Notes under the pieces: generated by a model | What the model was told of the DNA's origin: nothing | Database searches by the model: none | What the model saw: the letters and a program-made list of their open reading frames with translations, nothing else | Shown: positions 34,416 through 43,284 of the stretch, one piece after another | Layout of the letters: the number at the start of each line of letters is the position of its first letter | Numbering within the stretch: position 1 is the stretch's first letter | NCBI RefSeq assembly: GCF_036226765.1 | Contig: NZ_CP109017.1 | Span: 4,155,001-4,219,000, forward strand | Direction of reading: 5' to 3' | Length of the DNA: 64,000 nucleotides | Source of the DNA: Streptomyces sp. NBC_00670 | GTDB lineage: Bacteria > Actinomycetota > Actinomycetes > Streptomycetales > Streptomycetaceae | Made by a program: the position numbers and the translations under genes

Positions 34416-36173
34416 GTGGCTCAGAGCACCGAGACCACCGACTGGGTCTCCCGTTTCGCGGACGAGGTCATCGCATCGTCGGAGCGCCGCGCACCGGGCA
34501 CTGGCACATCAGTCGCTACCGCTCCGGGCATCGTCGTCGCGTCCGGACTCTCCCCGTCCGGCCCCATCCACCTCGGCAACCTGCGCGAGGTCATGACCCC
34601 GCACCTGGTCGCCGACGAGATCCGCCGCCGGGGGTACGAGGTCCGGCACCTGATCTCCTGGGACGACTACGACCGCTACCGCAAGGTGCCGGCCGGCGTT
34701 CCCGGCATCGACGAGTCCTGGGCCGAGCACATCGGCAAGCCGCTCACCTCGGTGCCGGCGCCGCGCGGGTCCTCGTACCCGAACTGGGCCGAGCACTTCA
34801 AGGCGGCGATGACCGCCTCGCTGGCCGACCTCGGCGTCGAGTTCGACGGCATCAGCCAGACGGCGCAGTACACCTCCGGCGCCTACCGCGCGCAGATCCT
34901 GCACGCGATGAAGCACCGCGGCGACATCGACGCCATCCTCGACCAGTACCGCACGAAGAAGGCCCCGGCCAAGAAGCAGCAGCAGAAGCCGGTGGACGAG
35001 GCCGAGCTGGAGGCCGCCGAGGGCTCCGGCGCCGCCGCCGAGGACGACGGCAGCTCCGGGAGCGCCGGCTACTTCCCGTACAAGCCGTACTGCGGCAACT
35101 GCGAGAAGGACCTGACGACGGTCACCGCGTACGACGACGACACCACCGAGCTGTCGTACACCTGCACGGCGTGCGGGCACACCGAGACCGTGCGGCTCAG
35201 CGAGTTCGACCGGGGCAAGCTGGTGTGGAAGGTCGACTGGCCGATGCGCTGGGCCTACGAGGGCGTGATCTTCGAGCCGAGCGGCGTCGACCACTCCTCG
35301 CCGGGGTCCTCGTTCCAGGTCGGCGGCCAGATCGTCACCCTCTTCGGCGGCGAACGCCCGATCGGGCCGATGTACGCCTTCGTCGGCATCTCCGGCATGG
35401 CCAAGATGTCGTCCTCGAAGGGCGGCGTGCCCACGCCGGCGGACGCGCTGAAGATCATGGAGCCGCAGCTCCTGCGCTGGCTCTACGCCCGCCGCCGCCC
35501 CAACCAGTCCTTCAAGATCGCCTTCGACCAGGAGATCCAGCGGCTGTACGACGAGTGGGACAAACTGGCCGCGAAGGTCGCCGACGGGTCCGCGCTGCCG
35601 GGGGACGTCGCCGCGTACACCCGGGCCGTGGGCACCGCCACCGGTGAACTGCCGCGCACCCCGCGGCCGCTGCCGTACCGGACGCTGGCCTCCGTCGCCG
35701 ACGTCACCGCCGGGCACCGGGACCAGGCGCTGCGCATCCTCTCCGAACTGGACCCGGCGCATCCGCTGGGGTCGCTGGACGAGGCGCGGCCGCGGTACGA
35801 CCGGGCGGAGGCGTGGATCAACACGCACGTCCCCGCCGACCAGCGCACGATCGTCCGGACCGAGCCCGATGCCGAGCGGCTGAAGTCGCTCGACGAGCGG
35901 GGGCGGCAGTCGGTGCGGCTGCTGCTGGACGGGCTGGAGGCGAACTGGTCCCTGGACGGGCTGACGCATCTGGTGTACGGAGTGCCGAAGGTGCAGGCGG
36001 GGTTCTCGGCGGACGCCACGCCGAAGGAGCTGCCGGCGGAGATCAAGACGGCGCAGCGGGCGTTCTTCGCGTTGCTGTACGAGCTGCTGGTGGGGCGGGA
36101 CACGGGGCCGCGGCTGCCGACGCTGCTGCTGGCGGTGGGGCAGGAGCGGGTGCGGACGTTGCTGGGGGAGTAG
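34416..36173 (+). CDS. lysS: Class I lysyl-tRNA synthetase
   Basis: The 585-residue enzyme has the class I HIGH-like motif in SGLSPSGPIHLGN and AKMSSSKG as the KMSKS motif. The WDDYDRYRKVPAG block and a zinc-knuckle-like CGNCEKD...CTACGH pair are characteristic of archaeal-type LysRS1. Most bacteria use class II LysRS, so this class is notable. A Lys/Gln and Glu-rich insert (residues about 180-215) is typical of Streptomyces. The GTG at 34416 has GAGGA ten bases upstream; a GTG at 34407 is too close. Confidence 0.94.
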   Translation: MAQSTETTDWVSRFADEVIASSERRAPGTGTSVATAPGIVVASGLSPSGPIHLGNLREVMTPHLVADEIRRRGYEVRHLISWDDYDRYRKVPAGVPGIDESWAEHIGKPLTSVPAPRGSSYPNWAEHFKAAMTASLADLGVEFDGISQTAQYTSGAYRAQILHAMKHRGDIDAILDQYRTKKAPAKKQQQKPVDEAELEAAEGSGAAAEDDGSSGSAGYFPYKPYCGNCEKDLTTVTAYDDDTTELSYTCTACGHTETVRLSEFDRGKLVWKVDWPMRWAYEGVIFEPSGVDHSSPGSSFQVGGQIVTLFGGERPIGPMYAFVGISGMAKMSSSKGGVPTPADALKIMEPQLLRWLYARRRPNQSFKIAFDQEIQRLYDEWDKLAAKVADGSALPGDVAAYTRAVGTATGELPRTPRPLPYRTLASVADVTAGHRDQALRILSELDPAHPLGSLDEARPRYDRAEAWINTHVPADQRTIVRTEPDAERLKSLDERGRQSVRLLLDGLEANWSLDGLTHLVYGVPKVQAGFSADATPKELPAEIKTAQRAFFALLYELLVGRDTGPRLPTLLLAVGQERVRTLLGE

Positions 36174-36182
36174 TTCTCTCCC

Positions 36183-36213
36183 CTCCCCGCGCCCCTGACA
36201 GGGGCGCGGGGAG
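36183..36213. terminator. Palindrome/terminator after lysS
   Basis: ctccccgcgcccct (36183-36196) and its perfect complement 36200-36213 enclose a gac loop, 9 nt after the lysS stop. The arm sequence is the core of the dispersed repeat seen at 15521-15563. It lies between convergent genes. Confidence 0.88.
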
Positions 36214-36268
36214 CTGCGCGAGAAGCCCACCGGCCGTCAGCCGACGACGCACCCTCTCGGCTCCGCCG

Positions 36269-37618
36269 TCAGGCGATGTGGTCGTCCTCCAGTTCCGCCG
36301 TGTGGCGGTTGGTGAAGCGGGTGACCATGCGCTTGGCCTCCTCGCCCGGCAGCCGGCTGCCGAACTCCGCCTCCACGTTGTCCCCGAACTCCCTCGGCGT
36401 CGGGTAACTCCCGTTGATCGACTTCTTGAAGACCTGGTAGTAGGAGTCCTCATCCGGCTCCGGCGCGGGCGTCCCCCCGCCCTCGCCCAGCTCCCGCGTC
36501 CGGTTCGGCCCCGCCGGAATCGGGAAGCTCCCCGTGTCCTCCGGCCCCGGCGCCTCGAACTGCTCCGCCGGCTGCTCCTCGTACCACTGCTCGTACTGGT
36601 CCTCGGGCCCGTACGCGGGGTCGTACGACGGGTCGTAGCCCCCCTGGTAGTCGATGTTCCGCGGCGGCTTGAACCACGGGCTCTGCTCGCCGCCGGGGCC
36701 GCCCTGGACGTCGGGCGGCAGCTGCTCCTCGTAGCCCTCGAAGCCGCCGGGGCCCTCGTACGCCTCGTAGCCCTGCGGCCCCGGCTGCCCGGCGGGGCCC
36801 TGCGCCGCGCCGCCCGCCAGCTCGGGCCGGTGACCGCCGGACGGGGCCGCCCCGGCGGTGGACATGCCATCGGCCACCGGCTCCGCCGACGCCGGCGACA
36901 CCGGCGACACCGGCGGCAGCACCGCCGGCTCGATGCCCGCCGCCGCCAGCCCCGACGGCGCCGTCTGCGCGAGCGGCACCCCGTACCGGGCGAGCCGCAG
37001 CGGCATCAGCGACTCCACCGGCGCCTTGCGCCGCCACGCCCGGCCGAAGCGGGAGCGCAGCCGCGCCTGGTACACCAGCCGCTCCTGCTCCAGCTTGATC
37101 ACCTGCTCGTAGGAGCGCAGCTCCCACAGCTTCATCCGCCGCCACAGCAGGAACGTCGGCAGCGGCGAGAGCATCCAGCGGGTCAGCCGCACGCCCTCCA
37201 TGTGCTTGTCGGCCGTGATGTCCGCGATCCGGCCGACCGCGTGCCGGGCCGCCTCCACCGACACCACGAACAGCACCGGGATCACCGCGTGCATGCCCAC
37301 GCCCAGCGGGTCCGGCCAGGCCGCCGCGCCGTTGAACGCGATCGTCGCCGCGGTCAGCACCCACGCCGTCTGGCGCAGCAACGGGAAGGGTATGCGGATC
37401 CAGGTCAGCAGCAGGTCCAGGGCGAGCAGCACACAGATGCCCGCGTCGATGCCGACCGGGAAGACGTAACTGAAGTTCCCGAAGCCCTTCTTGAGCGCCA
37501 GTTCCCGCACGGCCGCGTACGATCCCGCGAAGCCGATCCCGGCGATGATGACGGCACCGGTGACGACCACGCCGATGAGCACCCGGTGCATCCGTGTCAG
37601 CTTCAGTGGCGCGGCCAC
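36269..37618 (-). CDS. DUF2637 (SpdB-like) membrane protein
   Basis: The 449-residue protein has about four membrane segments in the first 140 residues (VLIGVVVTGAVIIAGIGFAG, YVFPVGIDAGICVLLALDLLL, AWVLTAATIAFNGAAAW, VIPVLFVVSVEAAR). The basic WRRMKLWELRSYEQVIKLEQERL helix and a Gly/Pro/Tyr/Glu-rich middle follow. A conserved-looking C-terminal helical block ends YYQVFKKSINGSYPTPREFGDNV. DUF2637 proteins occur on conjugative plasmids (SpdB) and also in chromosomes. No mobile genes are near. The GTG start has a purine-rich site upstream. Confidence 0.82.
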   Translation of the reverse strand: MAAPLKLTRMHRVLIGVVVTGAVIIAGIGFAGSYAAVRELALKKGFGNFSYVFPVGIDAGICVLLALDLLLTWIRIPFPLLRQTAWVLTAATIAFNGAAAWPDPLGVGMHAVIPVLFVVSVEAARHAVGRIADITADKHMEGVRLTRWMLSPLPTFLLWRRMKLWELRSYEQVIKLEQERLVYQARLRSRFGRAWRRKAPVESLMPLRLARYGVPLAQTAPSGLAAAGIEPAVLPPVSPVSPASAEPVADGMSTAGAAPSGGHRPELAGGAAQGPAGQPGPQGYEAYEGPGGFEGYEEQLPPDVQGGPGGEQSPWFKPPRNIDYQGGYDPSYDPAYGPEDQYEQWYEEQPAEQFEAPGPEDTGSFPIPAGPNRTRELGEGGGTPAPEPDEDSYYQVFKKSINGSYPTPREFGDNVEAEFGSRLPGEEAKRMVTRFTNRHTAELEDDHIA

Positions 37619-37768
37619 CCTGACTCCCCTCCCTGTGCGTGTTGTTGCGCGGAACAGAGTGGCACACATGTGCGGGTGCACGGACGCCCGGTCCGGAAGC
37701 GACCGGGAACCGATACGCGAAGGGCCCGGTCCGCGCCGGACCGGGCCCACGAAACTCCGCGCACAACC

Positions 37769-38761
37769 TCAGCTGTCGGCACCCGACTTGAGGGAGGCCC
37801 CGGCCGAGGGCGACGACTTCGAGTCCTTCGCCCCCTTGGTCTCCTTCGAGTCCTTGGAGTCTTCCGAGTCCTTGGAGTCCTTGGAGTCCTTGGACGGTGA
37901 CTTCGACGCATCGGCGCCCGAGTCCGAGTCCGCACCCGAACCGCCGCCCTCGTTGGCGGACGTCACCGAGGCCACCGCCTCCTTCGCCGCCTTCTTCGCC
38001 AGCTTCACCAGGTCGTCCGCGTCCGGCGTCCTGTCGCCGGCCAGCCCCGCGCCGTTGTAGTCGAGCGTGACGACCACGTTCTCCACGCGCGTGACGACCG
38101 TCTGCTGCTTGAAGGTGCCCTCCTTCTTCTTCACGTCGTACCGCACCAGCGTCGCCTCGTCGCCCGTGCCCGGCACCGGCTCCGTCTTCGTGTTCTTCGC
38201 GCCCTCGGCCGCCTGCGCGTCGCCGAGCTGCTTGGTGTAGTACTCCTTCGCCCGCGCCTCGCCCTCGCCCCGCGAGGCGTCCGAGTCGAAGCGCAGCAGG
38301 GCGACGTTGAGCCAGCGGTACTGCGAACCCTTCACCCCGTTGTCGTCGAGGCTGTCCCAGGAGCAGTTCGAGCGGGTGTCCGTGTCGTCGGAACCGCCCT
38401 TCTTGGGAGACTTCACGCCCTTGGGGACCAAGTCCTCCAAGGTCTTCTTCGGCAACACGTCACACGGCTCCGGCAGCTTCGCGTACGCCGCCTCGCGCAC
38501 CGCGTTCGCCGACTGGGACGCCGAGCCGGACGGAGTCGCGCTCGACTCCGGCTTCTTGGCGTCGCCGCCGCCGTCGTCCGAGGAGCCGGAGGAGCAGCCG
38601 GCGGCGAGCAGCAGCGCCGGGACGACGGCGGCCGCACCCATGAGCAGCCTGCCGGGCCGCCGTGCGCCCCGCGGGCCGTGCCCCTCGTGCCCCGCGCCGT
38701 CCGCGGGCGAATGCTCTCGACGGTCTCGCTGTGCAGGTCGGTGCATGGTTCCTTCACTCAT
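37769..38761 (-). CDS. DUF3558 lipoprotein (first of two)
   Basis: The 330-residue protein has a hydrophilic lead, a signal sequence AVVPALLLAAGC (lipobox LAAGC) and a Ser/Gly/Asp linker. The globular domain carries CDVLPKKTLEDLVPKG and SNCSWDSLDDNG, the two Cys of DUF3558. The C-terminus has a low-complexity SKDSKDSKDSEDSKDSK tail whose DNA is a 9-bp repeat (about 37845-37893). It is probably surface-anchored and of unknown role. ATGs at 38761 and 38746 are both possible starts. It lies 119 bp downstream of its paralogue. Confidence 0.83.
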   Translation of the reverse strand: MSEGTMHRPAQRDRREHSPADGAGHEGHGPRGARRPGRLLMGAAAVVPALLLAAGCSSGSSDDGGGDAKKPESSATPSGSASQSANAVREAAYAKLPEPCDVLPKKTLEDLVPKGVKSPKKGGSDDTDTRSNCSWDSLDDNGVKGSQYRWLNVALLRFDSDASRGEGEARAKEYYTKQLGDAQAAEGAKNTKTEPVPGTGDEATLVRYDVKKKEGTFKQQTVVTRVENVVVTLDYNGAGLAGDRTPDADDLVKLAKKAAKEAVASVTSANEGGGSGADSDSGADASKSPSKDSKDSKDSEDSKDSKETKGAKDSKSSPSAGASLKSGADS

Positions 38762-38880
38762 GACGCTTCTGTGCTTCGTGCGGTCGGACGGGTCCGAGGG
38801 GCCACGGTACGCGGTGGGAACAGCCCGCGGTTCCGGTTCGGGTGCTTCCTCCCCGCGCCCCGACGACCGCCGGGGGGCGG

Positions 38881-39714
38881 CTAACCCTCGAAGGAGTCGG
38901 CCAGTTGCCGCGCCAGAATCTGGGCCCTGTCCTGCATTTCCGCGCTGCCCGCGACCGTGCCGGTACGCGTCGGCTGCTCCTCGTACTGGACCGTCACGAG
39001 CACGTTGGACGTGCGGAACACCACAGTCACCGTGCGCTGCTGGGTGGGGCTCATCTCGTCGTCGAGGAACGCTTCGTCGCCCAGACCGTCGAGCGCGCGC
39101 GGCTGGACGGTGGCCGAGGCGGAGGCGTCGGAGGAGGGGCCGGCGGACGCGGAGGCGTCCGAACCCTCGGAGCCCTTCGCGCCCTTTGTCTCCTTGGCGT
39201 CCTTCGCGTCCTTCGAGTGCGAGGGGGACGCCGTACGGGACGGGGCGACGGAGGTGGAGGCGCCCCCCTCCGGGATGTCCGCCGCGTCCTCCTTCTCGCC
39301 GAACACCCGCGCCGCGCTGTCGTCGTCGCTGACCGAGGAGTCGTAGGACACGACCCGCTCGAAGTCGATGTACAGCTGGTCCGAGGCGGAGTCCGACTCC
39401 GCCTTCCAACGGCAGCCCGAGCGGCGGTCGTTGTCGTAGGTGAGGGTCGCGGTGCCGTCGTACGCCTTCTCGCGCTGCTCCTCGTCCGTCAGCTGCTTCA
39501 GACCGGGCAGCAGCGCCTCGAGCTGGTCCTGGTCGGGCGCGGTGCAGGCGTCGGAGAGGGTGCTGTACTTGCCGGGCTGGGCGACCGGGGTGGAGGTGGC
39601 GGAGCTGCCGGCCTTGTCGTCCTGGGCCGAGCCGTCGCCGGAGCCGCCGGTGCACGCGGCGAGGAGCGCCGCGAGGAGCGCGACGGCGGCCGGGACGTAC
39701 GCCTTCCGCTGCAC
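38881..39714 (-). CDS. DUF3558-like lipoprotein (second of two)
   Basis: The 277-residue paralogue of the next gene has the signal sequence VPAAVALLAALLAAC (lipobox LAAC) and a short linker. The domain has two Cys, SDACTAPDQDQLEALLPG and RSGCRWKAESDSASD. A Ser/Asp/Lys-rich insert (residues about 150-195) interrupts it before VTVVFRTSNVLVTVQYEEQ. The GTG start follows GAGGAG with eight bases spacing. It may form a functional pair with its neighbour at the membrane surface. The ligand is unknown. Confidence 0.83.
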   Translation of the reverse strand: MQRKAYVPAAVALLAALLAACTGGSGDGSAQDDKAGSSATSTPVAQPGKYSTLSDACTAPDQDQLEALLPGLKQLTDEEQREKAYDGTATLTYDNDRRSGCRWKAESDSASDQLYIDFERVVSYDSSVSDDDSAARVFGEKEDAADIPEGGASTSVAPSRTASPSHSKDAKDAKETKGAKGSEGSDASASAGPSSDASASATVQPRALDGLGDEAFLDDEMSPTQQRTVTVVFRTSNVLVTVQYEEQPTRTGTVAGSAEMQDRAQILARQLADSFEG

Positions 39715-39932
39715 GGTTCAGGCTCCTCTCGTCGGGTTCCCCGGGCCGGGTCCGGCGGGCGGGGGCGGGGCGTGCCCTGCGGTTATTCGGTTGCCGCGCG
39801 GTAGGTGCCCCTGGGGACAATGTCTATCGCACGCGCTGCCGTGGACGCCGGTCCGCTGTCCGCTACGCCGACCTTGGCGACGGTTTTTGCGCTTCGATAC
39901 TTCTGTTGTGTTTTACGGGGAATGAGGACGGC

Positions 39933-41126
39933 ATGTCGTACGTGGAGGTACCGGGCGCGAAGGTCCCGATCCGCATGTGGACCGATCCGGCGGGGGTCGA
40001 GGACGTGGCGATGCAGCAACTGCGCAACGTCTCGACGCTGCCGTGGATCAAGGGCCTGGCCGTGATGCCGGACGTGCACTACGGCAAGGGCGCGACGGTC
40101 GGTTCGGTGATCGCGATGCAGGGGGCGGTCTGCCCGGCGGCGGTGGGTGTGGACATCGGCTGCGGCATGTCCGCGGTGAAGACGTCCCTGACGGCGAACG
40201 ACCTCCCCGGCGACCTCTCCCGCCTCCGCTCCAAGATCGAACAGTCCATCCCGGTCGGCCGCGGCATGCACGACGACCCGATCGACCCCGGCCACTTCCA
40301 CGGCCTGGCGACGGCGGGGTGGCAGGGGTTCTGGGGGCGGTTCGGGGGTGTCGCGGAGGCGGTCAGATTCCGTCAGGAGCGTGCCACGAAGCAGATGGGA
40401 ACGCTCGGTGGCGGAAACCACTTCATTGAAGTTTGTACTGATTCGACCGGTTCCGTCTGGCTCATGCTCCACTCCGGATCCCGGAACATCGGCAAGGAAC
40501 TGGCGGAGCACCACATCGGCGTGGCCCAGAAGCTGCCGCATAACCAGGGCCTGGTCGACCGCGACCTCGCCGTCTTCGTCGCGGACACTCCGCAGATGGC
40601 GGCGTACCGCAACGACCTGTTCTGGGCGCAGGAGTACGCGAAGTACAACCGCACGCTGATGATGGCCCTGCTGAAGGACGTCGTCCGCAAGGAGTTCAGG
40701 AAGGCGCGGCCCACCTTCGAGCCGGAGATCTCCTGCCACCACAACTACGTGGCGGAGGAGCGGTACGAGGGCATGGACCTGCTGGTCACCCGCAAGGGAG
40801 CGATCCGGGCGGGCTCCGGCGAGTACGGGATCATCCCGGGCTCGATGGGGACGGGCTCGTACATCGTCAAGGGCCTCGGGAACGCGGCCGCGTTCAACTC
40901 GGCGTCGCACGGCGCGGGTCGGCGGATGAGCCGCAACGCGGCGAAGCGCCGCTTCTCGACGAAGGACCTGGAGGACCAGACGCGGGGCGTGGAGTGCCGC
41001 AAGGACTCCGGTGTCGTGGACGAGATCCCTGGCGCCTACAAGCCGATCGAGCAAGTCATCGACCAGCAGCGCGACCTGGTGGAGGTCGTGGCCAAGCTGA
41101 AGCAGGTGGTGTGCGTCAAGGGCTGA
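39933..41126 (+). CDS. rtcB: RtcB family RNA ligase
   Basis: The 397-residue protein joins RNA ends with 2',3'-cyclic phosphate or 3'-phosphate to 5'-OH ends using GTP and Mn2+. Seen are the metal-binding GVDIGCGM, GGGNHFIEV and MLHSGSRNIGK, EISCHHNYV, and the guanylylated His326 in SASHGAGRRMSR. The ATG follows GAGGACGGC. No RtcA, archease or RtcR gene is adjacent, so its trigger is unknown. It ends with a hairpin before the convergent SDR gene. Confidence 0.95.
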   Translation: MSYVEVPGAKVPIRMWTDPAGVEDVAMQQLRNVSTLPWIKGLAVMPDVHYGKGATVGSVIAMQGAVCPAAVGVDIGCGMSAVKTSLTANDLPGDLSRLRSKIEQSIPVGRGMHDDPIDPGHFHGLATAGWQGFWGRFGGVAEAVRFRQERATKQMGTLGGGNHFIEVCTDSTGSVWLMLHSGSRNIGKELAEHHIGVAQKLPHNQGLVDRDLAVFVADTPQMAAYRNDLFWAQEYAKYNRTLMMALLKDVVRKEFRKARPTFEPEISCHHNYVAEERYEGMDLLVTRKGAIRAGSGEYGIIPGSMGTGSYIVKGLGNAAAFNSASHGAGRRMSRNAAKRRFSTKDLEDQTRGVECRKDSGVVDEIPGAYKPIEQVIDQQRDLVEVVAKLKQVVCVKG

Positions 41127-41150
41127 CGCACACCGGCGCACGGACCGATC

Positions 41151-41188
41151 GCGGCCCGCGGCTCCCCTCTCCGGGGGCCGCGGGCCGC
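41151..41188. terminator. Bidirectional terminator, rtcB/SDR
   Basis: gcggcccgcggc (41151-41162) and gccgcgggccgc (41177-41188) form a perfect 12-bp stem between the two convergent genes. Confidence 0.82.
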
Positions 41189-41194
41189 TCGGCG

Positions 41195-41959
41195 TCACCG
41201 CTCTCGGTGGACCTTCGTGTTGGAGGCCTGGGCGCGGGGGCGGACGACGAGGAGGTCGATGTTGACGTGGGAGGGGCGGGTGACGGCCCAGGTGATCGTG
41301 TCGGCGACGTCGTCGGCGGTGAGGGGTTCGGCGACGCCCTCGTAGACCTTCGCGGCCTTCGTCTCGTCGCCCGCGAAGCGGGTCAGGGCGAACTCGTCGG
41401 TCTTCACCATGCCGGGGGCGACCTCGATCACCCGGACCGGGGTGCCGACGATCTCCAGGCGCAGCGTCTCGGCGAGCACGTGCTCGCCGTGCTTGGCGGC
41501 GACGTAGCCCGCGCCGCCCTCGTACGTGCCGTGGCCGGCCGTGGAGGAGACGACGACCACCGTGCCGTCGCCGCTCGCGGTGAGCGCGGGGAGCATGGCC
41601 TGGGTCATGTGCAGGGTGCCGAGGACGTTCGTCTCGTACATCCGGCGCCACTCCTCGGGGTCGCCGGTGGCGACCGGGTCCGCGCCGAGGGCGCCGCCCG
41701 CGTTGTTGACCAGGAGGCCGAGGGTGGGGAAGGCGGTGGCGAACTCGTCCACCGCCGCGCGGTCGGTGACGTCCAGCGCGTACGCCGTCGCGGAGTGGCC
41801 GGCCGCGGTCAGTTCCGCGGCGAGCGCCTCGATGCGGTCCTTGCGGCGGGCGGTGAGGACGACGCGGTAGCCGGCGGCGGCCAGCTGCCGGGCCGTCGCG
41901 GCACCGATCCCACTGCTCGCGCCGGTGACGACGGCGATGCGGGAGGCGGTGGAGGTCAT
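41195..41959 (-). CDS. Short-chain dehydrogenase/reductase
   Basis: The 254-residue classical SDR has the cofactor motif VVTGASSGIGAATA, DVTD for the adenine, NNAGGALG, and the active site S-x(n)-Y-x-x-x-K in VVVVSSTAGHGTYEGGAGYVAAKHG. VIEVAPGMVKTDEF follows. An Arg after the Rossmann strand (ARRKDR) suggests NADPH. It is probably an oxidoreductase of 3-hydroxyacid or keto substrates (YdfG-like). It is divergent from the luciferase-like gene, 209 bp apart. Confidence 0.92.
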   Translation of the reverse strand: MTSTASRIAVVTGASSGIGAATARQLAAAGYRVVLTARRKDRIEALAAELTAAGHSATAYALDVTDRAAVDEFATAFPTLGLLVNNAGGALGADPVATGDPEEWRRMYETNVLGTLHMTQAMLPALTASGDGTVVVVSSTAGHGTYEGGAGYVAAKHGEHVLAETLRLEIVGTPVRVIEVAPGMVKTDEFALTRFAGDETKAAKVYEGVAEPLTADDVADTITWAVTRPSHVNIDLLVVRPRAQASNTKVHRER

Positions 41960-42130
41960 GGGTGCTCCTGCGCGGTGTGGGTGGAGAGGGGGATGAGTGG
42001 CGGTGCGTCCGTGGGGGGAGTGGCTGGGGGTCTGGTCGTCAGGATAGGTGGCCCGGCTTGCGGGGATGCGGGGTGGTCCGGGCGCGCGGGGGTGGGTGGA
42101 ATAGGCGGGGCGGGGGCATCGTTGGCAGGG

Positions 42131-42150
42131 TATAGTTGAACCGTCAACAA
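42131..42150 (+). promoter_or_regulatory. Candidate repressor operator over the -10 of the luciferase-like operon
   Basis: TATAGTTGAACCGTCAACAA contains the inverted repeat gttga-accg-tcaac and overlaps a TATAGT -10-like hexamer. It lies 19 bp upstream of the start codon. Many flavin-oxidoreductase genes of Streptomyces carry a MarR-type site of this form, so repression is likely but unproven. Confidence 0.6.
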
Positions 42151-42168
42151 TTTGGAGGGTGAGCGGCC

Positions 42169-43284
42169 ATGCAGTTCGGGATCTTCAGCGTCGGGGATGT
42201 CACGCCCGACCCGACCACGGGGCGCACGCCGACCGAGCGCGAGCGCATCAAGGCCATGGTCGCCATCGCGCTGAAGGCGGAGGAGGTCGGGCTCGACGTC
42301 TTCGCGACCGGCGAGCACCACAACCCGCCCTTCGTGCCCTCGTCGCCGACGACCATGCTCGGCTACGTCGCGGCCCGCACCGAGCGGCTGATCCTCTCCA
42401 CCTCCACCACCCTGATCACCACCAACGACCCGGTGAAGATCGCCGAGGACTTCGCGATGCTCCAGCACCTGGCCGACGGCCGGGTGGACCTGATGATGGG
42501 GCGCGGCAACACCGGCCCGGTCTATCCCTGGTTCGGCCAGGACATACGCCAGGGCATCAACCTCGCGGTGGAGAACTACGCCCTCCTGCACCGGCTGTGG
42601 CGCGAGGACGTCGTCGACTGGGAGGGCACGTTCCGCACCCCCTTGCAGGGCTTCACCTCCACCCCGCGCCCGCTGGACGGCGTGCCGCCGTTCGTCTGGC
42701 ACGGCTCCATCCGCTCCCCGGAGATCGCCGAGCAGGCCGCGTACTACGGCGACGGCTTCTTCCACAACAACATCTTCTGGCCCGCCGACCACACCAAGCG
42801 GATGGTCGAGCTGTACCGGAGCCGGTACGCCCACTACGGGCACGGGAGTGCCGAGCAGGCGATCGTGGGGCTGGGCGGTCAGGTGTTCATGCGGCGGAAC
42901 TCCCAGGACGCGGTGCGGGAGTTCCGGCCGTACTTCGACAACGCGCCGGTGTACGGGCACGGACCGTCGCTGGAGGACTTCACCGAGCAGACGCCGCTGA
43001 CCGTGGGCTCGCCGCAGCAGGTGATCGAGAAGACGCTGGGCTTCCGCGAGTACGCGGGCGACTACCAGCGTCAGCTGTTCCTCATGGACCACGCGGGGCT
43101 GCCGCTGAAGACGGTGCTCGAGCAGTTGGACATGCTCGGTGAGGAGGTCGTGCCGGTGCTGCGCAAGGAGTTCGCGGCGCGGCGGGCCGCCGGGGTGCCG
43201 GACGCGCCGAACCACGCGGGGCTGGTGGCGGCGGCCAAGGACGCGGGGCGGGACGAGACGGTGGACGGGGTGAGCGCGGTATGA
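42169..43284 (+). CDS. LLM-class flavin-dependent oxidoreductase (CE1758 type)
   Basis: The 371-residue protein is a bacterial-luciferase-like TIM barrel. Conserved parts include GEHHNPPFVPSSPTTML, LILSTSTTLITTNDPVKIAEDFAMLQHLADGRVDLMMGRGN and SPEIAEQAAYYGDGFF. It should use reduced FMN and O2 to oxidise an unknown organic substrate. GGAGGGTG at 42154 sets the start. The last four bases overlap the FMN reductase gene, so the two form an FMNH2 supply and use pair. Confidence 0.93.
   Translation: MQFGIFSVGDVTPDPTTGRTPTERERIKAMVAIALKAEEVGLDVFATGEHHNPPFVPSSPTTMLGYVAARTERLILSTSTTLITTNDPVKIAEDFAMLQHLADGRVDLMMGRGNTGPVYPWFGQDIRQGINLAVENYALLHRLWREDVVDWEGTFRTPLQGFTSTPRPLDGVPPFVWHGSIRSPEIAEQAAYYGDGFFHNNIFWPADHTKRMVELYRSRYAHYGHGSAEQAIVGLGGQVFMRRNSQDAVREFRPYFDNAPVYGHGPSLEDFTEQTPLTVGSPQQVIEKTLGFREYAGDYQRQLFLMDHAGLPLKTVLEQLDMLGEEVVPVLRKEFAARRAAGVPDAPNHAGLVAAAKDAGRDETVDGVSAV

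Noticed and set aside
36269..37618. Integrated conjugative element suggested by the SpdB-like gene
   Set aside because: No integrase, replication, transfer or attachment-site sequence is seen nearby, so the gene is treated as chromosomal.
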